Source: Bacteroidales bacterium
Lineage (GTDB): Bacteria > Bacteroidota > Bacteroidia > Bacteroidales > F082
Assembly (NCBI GenBank): GCA_024400305.1
Contig: JAKSMX010000014.1
Span: forward strand, 1 to 64,000
DNA length: 64,000 nucleotides
Direction: 5' to 3'
The notes beneath the pieces were generated by a model. It was not told the origin of the DNA, did no database searches, and saw nothing but the letters and a program-made list of their open reading frames with translations. This document shows positions 9,760-19,107 of the stretch, piece after piece. Position 1 is the first letter of the stretch. Each line of letters opens with the position of its first letter. The translations under genes and the position numbers were made by a program.

Positions 9760-10185
9760 ATGATAAAATTTCAGACAATCGACATCGAAAAACCAGAGTT
9801 CAATGAGCGTCTGGCAAAAGAATGGATTCAAAATTTCGTGGCTGAATACGGAAAGAAAGTCGGCGAACTCTATTATATGTTCTGTTCAGATGAATGTCTG
9901 TACGATTTCAATGTCAAGCGAATGAATCATGATTTTTACACAGACATCATCACCTTTCCGTTGAACGACTGCAGCGAATATCTTTCCGGTGAGTTTTATA
10001 TCAGCATCGACAGGATTCGTGATAACGCTGAACAAATGAGAAAGCTGTTCAAGGACGAATTTCATCGCGTCCTTGCACACGGTGTCTTACATCTCATCGG
10101 TTATAAAGACAAGACAGACGAAGACGCTGCCATGATGAGAAAGCAGGAGGATTTTTGTCTGGGAATGAGACCTAACGAATTGTGA
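9760..10185 (+). CDS. ybeY: Endoribonuclease YbeY (rRNA maturation factor)
   Basis: YbeY is a zinc-dependent single-strand endoribonuclease involved in 16S rRNA 3'-end maturation and ribosome quality control. The metal-binding signature HGxLHLxGY is present as HGVLHLIGYKDKTDEDAAMM (about residues 107-126); the usual third His of the motif (GYDH) is replaced by Lys-Asp, a variant worth noting. NHDFYTDIITFPL (about 49-61) matches the DVLSFP-type segment of the family. It is placed between the DUF4175 gene (5-nt gap) and mnmG, an order common in Bacteroidota. Confidence 0.92.
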   Translation: MIKFQTIDIEKPEFNERLAKEWIQNFVAEYGKKVGELYYMFCSDECLYDFNVKRMNHDFYTDIITFPLNDCSEYLSGEFYISIDRIRDNAEQMRKLFKDEFHRVLAHGVLHLIGYKDKTDEDAAMMRKQEDFCLGMRPNEL

Positions 10186-10203
10186 TTCTGCAATTTATTT
10201 TGA

Positions 10204-10219
10204 TGTTACACGTGAAACA
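10204..10219. promoter_or_regulatory. parS-like ParB-binding site upstream of mnmG
   Basis: TGTTACACGTGAAACA fits the widely conserved chromosomal parS consensus TGTTnCACGTGAAACA at every defined position. It lies in the 40-nt ybeY-mnmG gap, 6 nt before the mnmG ATG. ParB binds such sites to segregate the replication origin. A second, less perfect site is at 12099-12114. Confidence 0.75.
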
Positions 10220-10225
10220 AATAAT

Positions 10226-12100
10226 ATGATTTTTGACAATTACGATGTTATAGTTGTTGGCGCAGGACACGCCGGATGTGAAGCCGCCGCTGCCGCCGCA
10301 AACCTTGGAAGCAAGACGTTGCTTGTCACCATGAACATGAGCTTCATGGCGGCGATGTCGTGCAACCCCGCCGTCGGCGGAATAGCAAAGGGACAGATTG
10401 TACGTGAAATTGACGCACTCGGCGGACAGATGGGAATCATTGCTGACAAAACGATGATACAATTCAGAATGCTCAACAAGTCAAAAGGACCGGCAGTGTG
10501 GAGTCCGCGCGTACAGAGCGACAAGGCTGCTTTTTCCGCAGAATGGAGAAACACACTTGAAAACACGAAAAACCTTGAATTCTGGCAAGACCACGTTGAC
10601 GGATTATTGGTCGAGGGCGACAGAATCGCCGGCGTACACACCATGATGGGCGGCAACATCCGTTCAAAAACAGTGATTATGACAAACGGGACCTTCCTGA
10701 ACGGGAAGATTTTCATAGGCGAGAAATCGTTTTCAGGAGGCAGAATAGGCGAAGGAGCAAGTCACGGCATCACAGAACAACTCGTGGAACTCGGCTTTGA
10801 ATCCGACAGAATGAAAACAGGGACACCGGTGAGAATCGACGGACGCAGCATAGATTTCAGTAAACTAACCGAACAAAAAGGCGATGACGAAATAACCGGA
10901 TTCTCATTTATGAATGTCGAAAAACCAACAAAACAACGCAGCTGTTATCTCGCCTACACATCATTGAAAGTCCACGAAATTTTACGTCGCGGTTTTGAGA
11001 AATCGCCCATGTTTACAGGCAGAATACAAGGCAAAGGCCCTCGTTACTGTCCAAGCATCGAAGATAAAATAGACCGTTTTGCTGGAAAAGATTTCCACCA
11101 GTTGTTTGTTGAGCCAGAAGGAGCCACAACAGTTGAATATTATCTCAACGGATTCAGTTCTTCGTTGCCGGAAGACATACAATACGAGGCTCTGCGCAAC
11201 ATCGAAGGCTTCGAAAACGCCAAAATCTTCCGCCCCGGTTACGCAATTGAATACGATTTCTTCCCGCCGGAACAGCTCTGTCACAGTTTGGAAACACACA
11301 GAATCCACGGTTTGTTCTTCGCAGGACAGATTAACGGCACGACCGGATACGAAGAAGCCGCCGCACAAGGCCTCATGGCGGGCATCAACGCTCATCAATT
11401 CAACAACGATGAAGAACCGCTCGTTTTACGCCGCGACCAAGGTTACATCGGAGTTCTCATAGACGATTTGATTACAAAAAGCGTCGATGAACCATACAGA
11501 ATGTTCACGAGCCGCGCCGAATATCGCATACTTCTCCGTCAGGACAATGCCGACACGCGCCTCACCCCTATCGGTTACAAACTCGGTCTGGCGACGCAAG
11601 AACGATACAACAGGCTTCTCGAAAAAGAAAATCGTGTCGCAGAATTAGTGAAATATTTAAAGGAAACCAACGTAAATCCGGAAAACATCAACGGACTTCT
11701 TGTTGAAAAGGAAACACCGGAAATCACAAATAAAATGCGTTTCGCACAGATTCTCATGCGTCCGCAAATCAACATAACCGACATGACAAGTCATGTTGAC
11801 GAACTGAAATCCAAATTAGATTTGACCGATGTTTTGACAAAAGAAATTGCCGAAGAAGCGGAGATTTTGATAAAATACGAAGGCTATATTGAAAAAGAGC
11901 GCGAAGTCGCCGACAAGCTCAAACGCCTCGAAGACGTGAAACTGAACCCTGATTTTGATTACAATTCACTGCATTCCCTTACGATAGAAGCTCGTCAGAA
12001 ATTGACAAGACACAAGCCACAAACTCTCGGTCAAGCATCGAGAATCAGCGGGGTCTCGCCTGCCGACATTTCGGTGCTTGCAGTGTTTCTCGGACGATAG
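10226..12100 (+). CDS. mnmG: tRNA uridine-5-carboxymethylaminomethyl modification enzyme MnmG (GidA)
   Basis: MnmG is an FAD-dependent cytoplasmic protein that, with MnmE, installs the cmnm5 group on wobble uridine 34 of several tRNAs. The 624-residue length is normal. The FAD-binding dinucleotide fold is at the N-terminus (VIVVGAGHAGCEAAAAAANLG). The conserved blocks SCNPAVGGIAKGQIVREIDALGG (about 44-66), GTPVRIDGRSIDF, and GQINGTTGYEEAAAQGL are all present, as is the C-terminal helical domain. ParS-like palindromes flank the gene on both sides. In many bacteria gidA lies near the replication origin with parAB, so this context is informative. Confidence 0.97.
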   Translation: MIFDNYDVIVVGAGHAGCEAAAAAANLGSKTLLVTMNMSFMAAMSCNPAVGGIAKGQIVREIDALGGQMGIIADKTMIQFRMLNKSKGPAVWSPRVQSDKAAFSAEWRNTLENTKNLEFWQDHVDGLLVEGDRIAGVHTMMGGNIRSKTVIMTNGTFLNGKIFIGEKSFSGGRIGEGASHGITEQLVELGFESDRMKTGTPVRIDGRSIDFSKLTEQKGDDEITGFSFMNVEKPTKQRSCYLAYTSLKVHEILRRGFEKSPMFTGRIQGKGPRYCPSIEDKIDRFAGKDFHQLFVEPEGATTVEYYLNGFSSSLPEDIQYEALRNIEGFENAKIFRPGYAIEYDFFPPEQLCHSLETHRIHGLFFAGQINGTTGYEEAAAQGLMAGINAHQFNNDEEPLVLRRDQGYIGVLIDDLITKSVDEPYRMFTSRAEYRILLRQDNADTRLTPIGYKLGLATQERYNRLLEKENRVAELVKYLKETNVNPENINGLLVEKETPEITNKMRFAQILMRPQINITDMTSHVDELKSKLDLTDVLTKEIAEEAEILIKYEGYIEKEREVADKLKRLEDVKLNPDFDYNSLHSLTIEARQKLTRHKPQTLGQASRISGVSPADISVLAVFLGR

Positions 12101-12114
12101 TTTCACGTGAAAGA
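12099..12114. promoter_or_regulatory. Second parS-like palindrome at the end of mnmG
   Basis: AGTTTCACGTGAAAGA matches TGTTnCACGTGAAACA at all but two outer positions, with a perfect 12-bp palindromic core TTTCACGTGAAA (12101-12112). It overlaps the last two bases of the mnmG stop codon. Presence of two such sites within 1.9 kb is unlikely by chance. Confidence 0.65.
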
Positions 12115-12145
12115 ATTTTTGTAAATAATTAAAATATAAATTGTT

Positions 12146-13030
12146 ATGACTTATATCTGCCCATTTTGCAAATCACAAAACACGAAGCAATTTCTCAAAC
12201 TGAAGGATTATTTCTTGACGCAGGAAGAGTTTGAAATTCACGAATGTACCGACTGTCATTTGCTTTTTACAGCCCCCCGCCCTACTCCACTTGAAATCGG
12301 GAAATACTATAGGTCGGAGGATTACTTGAGCCACAACGAACACAAAAAAGGACTCGTCCCGTGGATATACAACCAGGTCAAGAAAATAAATATAAGAAGG
12401 AAATTTGAAATTGCTTTTGCAGATGATCTTGTTAAAGAGAACAAAACGCGTCTTCTTGATTACGGCTGCGGCGTAGGTGATTTCTTGTTTTACGCAAAAC
12501 AGCATGAATGCAACATTTACGGCTGCGACTTAAGCGAAGATGCAAGAAATTTCGCTTCGGAAAAACTGAAAACAGAGATTTACGCCCCGGAAAAACTGTC
12601 AACCCAACCCGACTGGCGTTTCGATGTCGTGACCTTATGGCATGTGTTTGAACACGTCGATGACCTCGAAAAATTGGTCAGCGAATTTCACAGGATTATC
12701 GCCGACAACGGCCGACTCGTGATTGCGGTTCCAAACCACAAATCGTACGACGCGGAAATTTACAAAGACAAATGGGCCGCCTACGACGTGCCTCGGCATC
12801 TGAATCATTTCCACAAAGAATCGCTCGAATTTATCATGAAAGACAAATTCAGATTGGAAAAAATCCATCCGCTGAAATGGGACGCATTTTATATTTCCAT
12901 ATTGAGTGAAAATTATGTCGGCAAAGGCAACTCATTTTTAAAAGGTGTGATTTCCGGTCTCAAATCAAATTACAAGGCAAAAAAGACCGGAGAATATTCG
13001 AGTTTGGTATATGTTTTCGACAAGATTTGA
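12146..13030 (+). CDS. Zinc-ribbon class I SAM-dependent methyltransferase
   Basis: A 294-residue cytoplasmic protein. The N-terminus has a four-Cys zinc-ribbon pattern (CPFC near residue 5 and CTDC near 34). The Rossmann-type methyltransferase domain follows, with motif I LLDYGCGVGDFLF (about 104-116), an acidic strand-2 end (YGCDLSEDA), and the post-motif VTLWHVFEHVDD (about 166-177). The layout matches the Methyltransf_23-like proteins often found in surface-polysaccharide regions. The next gene is a polysaccharide flippase, which supports an envelope glycan or lipid role, but the substrate is unknown. Confidence 0.8.
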   Translation: MTYICPFCKSQNTKQFLKLKDYFLTQEEFEIHECTDCHLLFTAPRPTPLEIGKYYRSEDYLSHNEHKKGLVPWIYNQVKKINIRRKFEIAFADDLVKENKTRLLDYGCGVGDFLFYAKQHECNIYGCDLSEDARNFASEKLKTEIYAPEKLSTQPDWRFDVVTLWHVFEHVDDLEKLVSEFHRIIADNGRLVIAVPNHKSYDAEIYKDKWAAYDVPRHLNHFHKESLEFIMKDKFRLEKIHPLKWDAFYISILSENYVGKGNSFLKGVISGLKSNYKAKKTGEYSSLVYVFDKI

Positions 13031-13104
13031 TTTTTGCCACTTTTCAGGCGATTTAAGACACTTTGATTTTCAAACGTGTCACACATCAAAAAATTCGAGA
13101 AAAC

Positions 13105-13127
13105 GCCTTAAAAAAAGGCACTTTTTT
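13105..13127 (+). terminator. Probable terminator after the methyltransferase
   Basis: GCCTT (13105-13109) and AAGGC (13115-13119) form a short stem with an A-rich loop, followed by AC and six T residues. The stem is short, so termination may be weak. Confidence 0.45.
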
Positions 13128-13187
13128 GACGATATTTTTACGGTTTTGAAATAATTTTATAAATTTGAAGTTTTTAATTAAAAAAAT

Positions 13188-14693
13188 ATGAGTAACAATC
13201 CTTTGAAGGCCTTGGCCGGACAGACGGTGATTTATGGAATGGGTACAATCATCCCACGCCTGCTCAACTATCTGCTCGTGCCGCTTTATGTGAGAGTCTT
13301 TGAATCCGGCGTTTACGGTCAAATCACCGACCTTTACGCATGGATCGCCCTGCTGTTGGCACTGCTCACATACGGAATGGAAACAACTTTTTTCCGCTAT
13401 ACCCAAAAGGCCGATGCAAACAAGGTGTTCAACAACATCATGTCGTGCATTTTCACGACGACAGCAATTTTCGTTTTGGTTTATTGCTTCATTTACAAGT
13501 CTTTCGCCAATTGGATTGAATATGACCATAACACACAATATGTCTTTTTCCTCGGAATAATCGTCGATCTTGATGCGCTGACAGCCGTTCCTTTTGCAAA
13601 ACTCAGGAAAGAAAACAAAGCGAAAAGATTCACAATAATTAAAATTGCAAATGTCGCCTTTAACATCGGACTGAATCTTTTCTTCCTGCTTGCCATTCCC
13701 GAAAAGTCAGAAGCCATTTCCGCAAAATTGTTTGGCCCGGAAGCCGGATTACTTATTTGGGTGTTTATTTCCAATGTATTATCAAGTTTGTTAAGCCTGA
13801 TTTTGCTTCTTCCCCAGTTGAAATCATTCCATTTTGAATTAGACAGAAACCTTGTAAAGCCGATGTTCAAATACGCACTGCCGATTCTGCTCGTAAGTAT
13901 CGTGGGGATGGTGAATGAAGTGGCCGACAAGATTTTGATCAAGTACCTCACCCCTATTCCCGATGAAGAAACGCTGCTTTCTCTTGGGTTGACAGCACGT
14001 GAATATGCCATCGCACAAGTCGGGATTTACGGCGCAAACTACAAGCTCGCGGTGCTTATGACAATCTTCATCCAAATGTTCAGATACGCCTCCGAACCCT
14101 TCTTCTTCAACAGGGCGAAAGACCGCAACGCACCAGAACTCTACGCCAAAGTAATGACTTATTTCGTGATCTTCTGCCTCCTGATTTTCCTCGGAGTAAT
14201 GTTATACATTGATGTCTTGAAATATTTCATCGGAACCAAAGGAAGCGATTACCACGAAGGACTTGTAATCGTTCCTATTATATTGATTGCAAACATGTTG
14301 TATGGAATAGTCTTCAATCTTTCAATTTGGTTCAAGCTGACAGACAAGACAATCTGCGGAACCGTCATCACAATAATCGGGGCGGCGGTGACATTGTTGA
14401 CATTGTTCGTTTTGGTTCCGAAAATCGGGTACAAGGGAGCGGCTTTCGCTCATCTCGCCTGCTACACAATCATGGCGGTGGTTTCCTATTTCTGGGGACA
14501 GAAGAATTTCCCGATTCCTTACCAAATCGGCAGAATCGCATTGTATTCCATCCTGGCGATAGGTTTATATTTCACAAGCATGTTATTCAGTGACTTTTCT
14601 TTAACTATTAAATTGACAATCAATACATTATTGATATTGGTTTATATTGGAACTGTAATATTTTTTGAACGTAAAAATCCCATAAAAATATGA
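13188..14693 (+). CDS. Polysaccharide biosynthesis flippase (Wzx/MATE-like)
   Basis: A 501-residue inner-membrane protein with about 14 hydrophobic helices, of the oligosaccharide flippase family that moves lipid-linked glycans across the membrane. The N-terminal segment [30 protein letters not shown] is characteristic of the family, as is the loop around [11 protein letters not shown] near residue 245. The stop overlaps the dut start (ATGA, 4 nt), so the two are translationally coupled. Substrate unknown; no glycosyltransferase cluster is adjacent apart from the upstream methyltransferase. A weak -7-like TAAATTTG lies at 13160-13167. Confidence 0.88.
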   Translation: MSNNPLKALAGQTVIYGMGTIIPRLLNYLLVPLYVRVFESGVYGQITDLYAWIALLLALLTYGMETTFFRYTQKADANKVFNNIMSCIFTTTAIFVLVYCFIYKSFANWIEYDHNTQYVFFLGIIVDLDALTAVPFAKLRKENKAKRFTIIKIANVAFNIGLNLFFLLAIPEKSEAISAKLFGPEAGLLIWVFISNVLSSLLSLILLLPQLKSFHFELDRNLVKPMFKYALPILLVSIVGMVNEVADKILIKYLTPIPDEETLLSLGLTAREYAIAQVGIYGANYKLAVLMTIFIQMFRYASEPFFFNRAKDRNAPELYAKVMTYFVIFCLLIFLGVMLYIDVLKYFIGTKGSDYHEGLVIVPIILIANMLYGIVFNLSIWFKLTDKTICGTVITIIGAAVTLLTLFVLVPKIGYKGAAFAHLACYTIMAVVSYFWGQKNFPIPYQIGRIALYSILAIGLYFTSMLFSDFSLTIKLTINTLLILVYIGTVIFFERKNPIKI

Positions 14694-15127
14694 AATTGAA
14701 CATTGTAAATAAATCGGACAACGCATTGCCGAACTACGAGACCGTAAATTCCGCCGGAATGGACCTGAGAGCGTATCTTCCTGACGGACAGATAGTTATA
14801 AAATCCATGCAGAGAATTTTGGTTCCGACCGGGCTTTTTATGGAGATTCCTGTCGGTTACGAAGGACAAGTCAGACCGAGAAGCGGACTCGCCATCAAAA
14901 GCGGAATAACCGTTCTCAACTCGCCCGGCACAATCGACGCCGATTACCGCGGCGAAATAAAGGTGATTTTGATAAACCTTTCTGACAACGATTTCGTTAT
15001 CAACAGCGGCGACCGCATCGCGCAGCTCATCATCGCCAAATGCGAACAGATGGAAGTCGTTGAAGTTGAATCACTTTCAGAAACGGAACGCGGTGCGGGC
15101 GGTTTCGGTCATACTGGAAAAAATTAA
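14690..15127 (+). CDS. dut: dUTP diphosphatase
   Basis: This trimeric cytoplasmic enzyme hydrolyses dUTP to dUMP and pyrophosphate, keeping uracil out of DNA and feeding dTMP synthesis. All five dUTPase motifs can be seen in 145 residues: AGMDLRA (about 22-28), [12 protein letters not shown] (about 63-74), [11 protein letters not shown] (about 83-93), GDRIAQLII (about 108-116) and the C-terminal glycine-rich arm [10 protein letters not shown]. The start overlaps the flippase stop, and a TPR protein gene starts 6 nt after its end. The flippase-dut-TPR-DUF4292-EnvC order is typical of Bacteroidota. Confidence 0.97.
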   Translation: MKLNIVNKSDNALPNYETVNSAGMDLRAYLPDGQIVIKSMQRILVPTGLFMEIPVGYEGQVRPRSGLAIKSGITVLNSPGTIDADYRGEIKVILINLSDNDFVINSGDRIAQLIIAKCEQMEVVEVESLSETERGAGGFGHTGKN

Positions 15128-15133
15128 AATATT

Positions 15134-16852
15134 ATGAAGTTTAAATTATTGATATTTAATTGTTTATTGTTATTTGGAATCGCCGCTTCCGCACAAAAGG
15201 AAGCCGCCGCCGACACAATCTATAAACTCGATCTGCCAAAAAACGCCGAGAATTTCTCAAAAGGCCTCGAAAACAAATACAACGAGAATTTTGAAGCCTC
15301 CATCAAATACTTCGAGGAAGCACTGAAATTCAACAAGGACGACGACGCCAGCATGTACGAACTCGCTGAACTTTATCAGTTGCAAAACAGGAAAACAGAG
15401 GCGTTCACAATGATTGAACAGGCTGCAAAACTGCAACCGAAAAACAAATGGTATCAGCTGCGACTTGCGCAATTCTATCTTCAAAATTCTGATTATCAGT
15501 CATTTATAGATATTTACGACAAGTTGATGGCCGACGACCCCAGCAACCTCGAATATCTTGAAAACTACATCGACGTACTTTTAAGAATCGGTGAATATGA
15601 AAAAGTCATTGAGAAACTCGACGTCATGGAGGAAATGATCGGCAAAAACGAGATGATAACGTTGCAGAAAGCCGAGATATATAAAAATGTCGGAAACTAT
15701 TCAAAAATGATGAATGAGATGGAAAAGCTCATCGAGATTGCGCCGTCAAACACCCGTTACATCGCAATGCTCGCCGAGCTTTACCGTCAGAACGGAAAAG
15801 ACAACGAAGCTTACAAGCTTTATTTGAAAATCAAAGAGTTAGAGCCGGACAACAAATATATCAACGTTTCCCTTTACGATTATTATCAAAGCAAAGGCGA
15901 AATCGACAAGGCTTTTAATGAGTTTGTCTCCGCCATAAAAAACACGAATCTCGACTACGAAACAAAGGTTCAGATTTACGAGCTTTGGTCGGAGCAGATT
16001 GAAAAAAGCGACGACGGCTACAAGATTCCGCGTGCCGTCGATGTCGGCCAGGCATTCATCGAGACCTATCCTGAAAAAAACATCGGCTACTACATCATGG
16101 GCGTCGCGTGCAGCAACACCAACGACTACAAACAGTCACAGGCATATTTCAAGAAATCGCTCGAATTGGACAAGAGCAACTTCGCGACGCTTTACCAATT
16201 GTGCCTTGTTGACATGAATCTGAATGATTATCAGGAAGCCCTCGAACACACGCAACTCGCCATCAGCCTCTACCCCGAGCAGCCTTTGTTCTACATGTTC
16301 AACGGCCTCTCCTATTATAACCTCAAAGATTATGAAAACACGATAAAAAGCCTCGAAAAAGGCCGCAAACTCTCTGCAAACAAAGAACTTACGAGAGATT
16401 TTGACATTTACATCGGCGACGCTTACAACCTTCTCGAAAACCGAAAGAAATCTTACGAAGCATACGACAGGGTTTTGAAGTCCGACCCGGAAAATATTTA
16501 TGTCCTGAACAACTACGCTTATTATCTTTCCCTTGATAATCAAGATCTTGAAAGAGCCTTGGAGATGTCGGCGAAGACAATCAAAGCCGATCCGAAAAAC
16601 GCCACTTATCTCGACACTTACGCCTGGATTCTTTATAAAATGAACCGTTTCCAGGAAGCCAGAAAATGGATGGAGAAGGTTTTCAAATACGACAAGAACC
16701 CGAACGGCGTAAATTACGAACACCTCGGCGATATTCTGTTCAAGCTCGGCGATACCAAAGGCGCACTTCAAAACTGGAAGAAAGCGAAGAAGGCGGGCGA
16801 TGCTTCAGAATTTATTGACAACAAGATAAAAGACGAAAAGTTATATGAATAA
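15134..16852 (+). CDS. Exported tetratricopeptide repeat protein
   Basis: A 572-residue protein with a signal peptide (LLIFNCLLLFGIAASAQ, cleavage after about residue 21) followed by tandem TPR units to the end, for example the unit around NYNENFEASIKYFEEALKFN and the unit around DNQDLERALEMSAKTIKAD. TPRs mediate protein-protein contacts; a periplasmic or outer-membrane-associated scaffold role is likely. It is packed between dut (6-nt gap) and the DUF4292 lipoprotein gene (8-nt overlap), upstream of an EnvC-like protein, suggesting a link to cell-envelope assembly or division. No enzymatic domain is visible. Confidence 0.85.
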   Translation: MKFKLLIFNCLLLFGIAASAQKEAAADTIYKLDLPKNAENFSKGLENKYNENFEASIKYFEEALKFNKDDDASMYELAELYQLQNRKTEAFTMIEQAAKLQPKNKWYQLRLAQFYLQNSDYQSFIDIYDKLMADDPSNLEYLENYIDVLLRIGEYEKVIEKLDVMEEMIGKNEMITLQKAEIYKNVGNYSKMMNEMEKLIEIAPSNTRYIAMLAELYRQNGKDNEAYKLYLKIKELEPDNKYINVSLYDYYQSKGEIDKAFNEFVSAIKNTNLDYETKVQIYELWSEQIEKSDDGYKIPRAVDVGQAFIETYPEKNIGYYIMGVACSNTNDYKQSQAYFKKSLELDKSNFATLYQLCLVDMNLNDYQEALEHTQLAISLYPEQPLFYMFNGLSYYNLKDYENTIKSLEKGRKLSANKELTRDFDIYIGDAYNLLENRKKSYEAYDRVLKSDPENIYVLNNYAYYLSLDNQDLERALEMSAKTIKADPKNATYLDTYAWILYKMNRFQEARKWMEKVFKYDKNPNGVNYEHLGDILFKLGDTKGALQNWKKAKKAGDASEFIDNKIKDEKLYE

Positions 16853-17657
16853 ATTTTTTAAAATATTGTTATTCATTGCTTTACCGATATTGTCGATTGC
16901 TTTTTCAAGTTGTTCGGCAAGCAAGGGGCTGCAAAAAAACAACATCAGAGACATTTCCGCAAACCGGCTGATTCATGAAGTTGAAAACAACAATTTCGTC
17001 TTTGACAAGTTCCAGGCCAAGTTCAACGCAAAGGTCAAGACTGACGATGTAAATCTTTCGCTCAAAGGCCAGCTCAGGATGAAAAACGACAGCATTGTAT
17101 GGATTTCGGTCGCGCTTCCAATCGGCGTCGAAGTCGTAAGGGCTTTGGTTACAAAGGATTCCGTTTTCATGATCAACAGAACCGAGAAGACATATATCAA
17201 GGAAAGCATACAGCATTTCAAGCAGATTCCGTCGGAAATCGCAGAAATCGGTTTCATTCAGGCAATTCTCGTCGGAAATGACATCACTTTGAAAAAAAGC
17301 GACAAAAACGATGTTCAAATTGTTGATGGAAAATATAATTTATTGACTTCCAACATTTTAAAAATCACATCAAAAAACAACGAGACATATTCCGCAACGA
17401 AAGATCTGATAATAGATCCTGAAAATTTCAGAATCTGCAAATTAATCCTGCAGGAAAATTCCAAAAAGGCGCGGAAAGTTGAACTGAAATACGGCAAATT
17501 CGAGGCGGTTGAAGGCGGATTGGTTCCAACAGAAATCGAACTTGAAATGAATCAAAATCCGGATATTTACATAAACATCTCATATTCAAACATTAATTTA
17601 AATGCTGAACATGATTACAAATTCAGCATACCTAAAAAATTCACGTTGGCAAAATGA
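16845..17657 (+). CDS. DUF4292 lipoprotein
   Basis: A 270-residue lipoprotein: signal peptide with lipobox FSSC (Cys at about residue 23). The mature part is mostly beta strand with a LolA/LolB-like feel and matches the DUF4292 family, always found in Bacteroidota beside an EnvC-type M23 gene. Function is not established; the fold suggests lipid or lipoprotein handling at the outer membrane. It overlaps the TPR gene by 8 nt and the EnvC-like gene by 4 nt (ATGA), so the three are made together. Confidence 0.8.
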   Translation: MNKFFKILLFIALPILSIAFSSCSASKGLQKNNIRDISANRLIHEVENNNFVFDKFQAKFNAKVKTDDVNLSLKGQLRMKNDSIVWISVALPIGVEVVRALVTKDSVFMINRTEKTYIKESIQHFKQIPSEIAEIGFIQAILVGNDITLKKSDKNDVQIVDGKYNLLTSNILKITSKNNETYSATKDLIIDPENFRICKLILQENSKKARKVELKYGKFEAVEGGLVPTEIELEMNQNPDIYINISYSNINLNAEHDYKFSIPKKFTLAK

Positions 17658-18847
17658 TAAAAGAAAAGAAATCTGCGGTTTTTTTGTTCTGTCTGATGTT
17701 TTTAATCACGACTGTTTCTTGTTTTGCCCAATCAAAAGACGACCTTCAGAAGAAGGTGAACCAGCTTGAAAAAGACATCAGGACAGCTGAAAACCTGCTC
17801 AAGGAAACCGCGAAAAGCAAGGAGGGGACAATCAACGAGGTCAATCTTTTGAAAGTGCAAATCTCACAGCGCGAGAGCCTTATAAAAACTTACGAACAGC
17901 AGATCTCCTTGGTCAACAAAGAAATAAAGAGAAACAAGAACGAAATAACGACATTACAGACCGAACTTGAAAACCTTCGTCAAGAATATGCGGATTTGCT
18001 GGTCGTTTGCCATAAAAACCGTAACAATCTGAACAATCTTCTGTTCATTTTCTCATCAGACGATTTCAACCAAGCCATCAGAAGAATGCGTTACATCAAG
18101 CAGTTCAATGACATGGTGAAGAAAAAAATGAATGAGATTGAAGACACCAAATCGCAGATTAAGAATAAGTTATCCCAAAACGAAACCGAAAAGAGCAACA
18201 AGCAGAAGCTTTTGGACGCGCAGAAGAAAGAAAAAAACTCTTTGGAGAAAGACAAGAAAAAGTTAGATACAAAAATTTCCAACCTTAAGAAAAAGGAAAA
18301 ATCCATCAAAAAAGACATACAGAAGAAAAACAAGGAGGCGCAGGCGCTTCAGGACAGAATACGCAAGATTATTGAAGAAGAGGCGCGTAAAGTGCGTGAA
18401 GCCAAAGACAGCAAAAAGACGTCTGTCGATTATCAGCTTTCCGCCAATTTTGAGAATAACAAAGGAGTGCTTCCGTGGCCGTGCGACGGCATCGTGACAG
18501 GGAAATACGGCAAAAGCCAGCACCCGACACAGACGAAGGTCACGATAGACAACCACGGCATCGACATCTCCACGACGGAAGGCACGGTGGCACGCAGCGT
18601 TTTCGACGGCGAGGTCTCGACCGTTTTCAGCACCGGAAAGAGCAACGTCGTGATGGTCCGCCACGGATTGTATTTCACGCTTTACGCCAACCTCGACAAG
18701 GTTTATGTCAAGAGCGGACAGAAAGTGAAAACCGGCGACAAAATCGGGGTCATACACACGAGCGCGACCGAGAACACGACCGTACTGCATTTCGAGGTCT
18801 GGAACGACAAGAATCACACTAACCCCAAAAGCTGGCTGAAACCATGA
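17654..18847 (+). CDS. EnvC-like murein hydrolase activator (degenerate M23 domain)
   Basis: A 397-residue exported protein: signal peptide (to about residue 25), a long coiled coil (about 27-250, Lys/Glu-rich) and a C-terminal LytM/M23 domain (about 280-397). The zinc and catalytic residues of active LytM enzymes are mostly missing. The HxGxD motif reads NHGID, with Asn at the first His position; the YAHL His is Asn (YANL); and HxHFE reads VLHFE. This pattern matches EnvC/NlpD-type proteins, which do not cut peptidoglycan but activate amidases during septum splitting. It is coupled to the DUF4292 gene by an ATGA overlap. Confidence 0.88.
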   Translation: MIKEKKSAVFLFCLMFLITTVSCFAQSKDDLQKKVNQLEKDIRTAENLLKETAKSKEGTINEVNLLKVQISQRESLIKTYEQQISLVNKEIKRNKNEITTLQTELENLRQEYADLLVVCHKNRNNLNNLLFIFSSDDFNQAIRRMRYIKQFNDMVKKKMNEIEDTKSQIKNKLSQNETEKSNKQKLLDAQKKEKNSLEKDKKKLDTKISNLKKKEKSIKKDIQKKNKEAQALQDRIRKIIEEEARKVREAKDSKKTSVDYQLSANFENNKGVLPWPCDGIVTGKYGKSQHPTQTKVTIDNHGIDISTTEGTVARSVFDGEVSTVFSTGKSNVVMVRHGLYFTLYANLDKVYVKSGQKVKTGDKIGVIHTSATENTTVLHFEVWNDKNHTNPKSWLKP

Positions 18848-18909
18848 ACAAGTTGAATGTTGAAAGTAAAAACTCAAAAGGACTCAAAGCGGCACACGTT
18901 CTTTCATTT

Positions 18910-19107
18910 ATGAAACGCGCTGTCTTCATTTTCATTGCCTCCCTCCTACTCGCTTCATGTTCAAAGGCTTACAAACCAATCGGTGTGAAGAAGCACAAGA
19001 AGAAGAACTGCGACTGCTCGCGTTGGAGTTACAACGAAAGTCAGACATCACCCGTTGGCACAGGCGGCGGTGGCGACACTGACCTTTATGTCCTTGACGT
19101 TGTATAA
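18910..19107 (+). CDS. Small lipoprotein downstream of the EnvC-like gene
   Basis: A 65-residue lipoprotein: signal peptide with lipobox LASC (Cys at about residue 18), a basic stretch (KKHKKKNCDCSRWSY) with a CDC pair, and a Gly-rich tail. An ATG at 18844 that overlaps the EnvC-like stop (ATGA) would add 22 residues, but the internal ATG at 18910 gives a normal signal peptide and is preferred. The 3' end overlaps the convergent comF by 60 nt, and the last part of the protein may simply run into comF sequence. Function unknown. Confidence 0.6.
   Translation: MKRAVFIFIASLLLASCSKAYKPIGVKKHKKKNCDCSRWSYNESQTSPVGTGGGGDTDLYVLDVV

Noticed and set aside
10226..12100. Replication origin located at mnmG itself
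   Set aside because: ParS-like sites mark origin-proximal DNA but not the origin; no dnaA gene or clear DnaA-box array lies beside mnmG.
16136..16771. 211-codon minus-strand frame opposite the TPR gene
   Set aside because: Antisense shadow; no start signals or recognisable domain.
17654..18847. Active M23 endopeptidase
   Set aside because: Zinc and catalytic His positions are Asn or Val, so an EnvC-like activator fits better.
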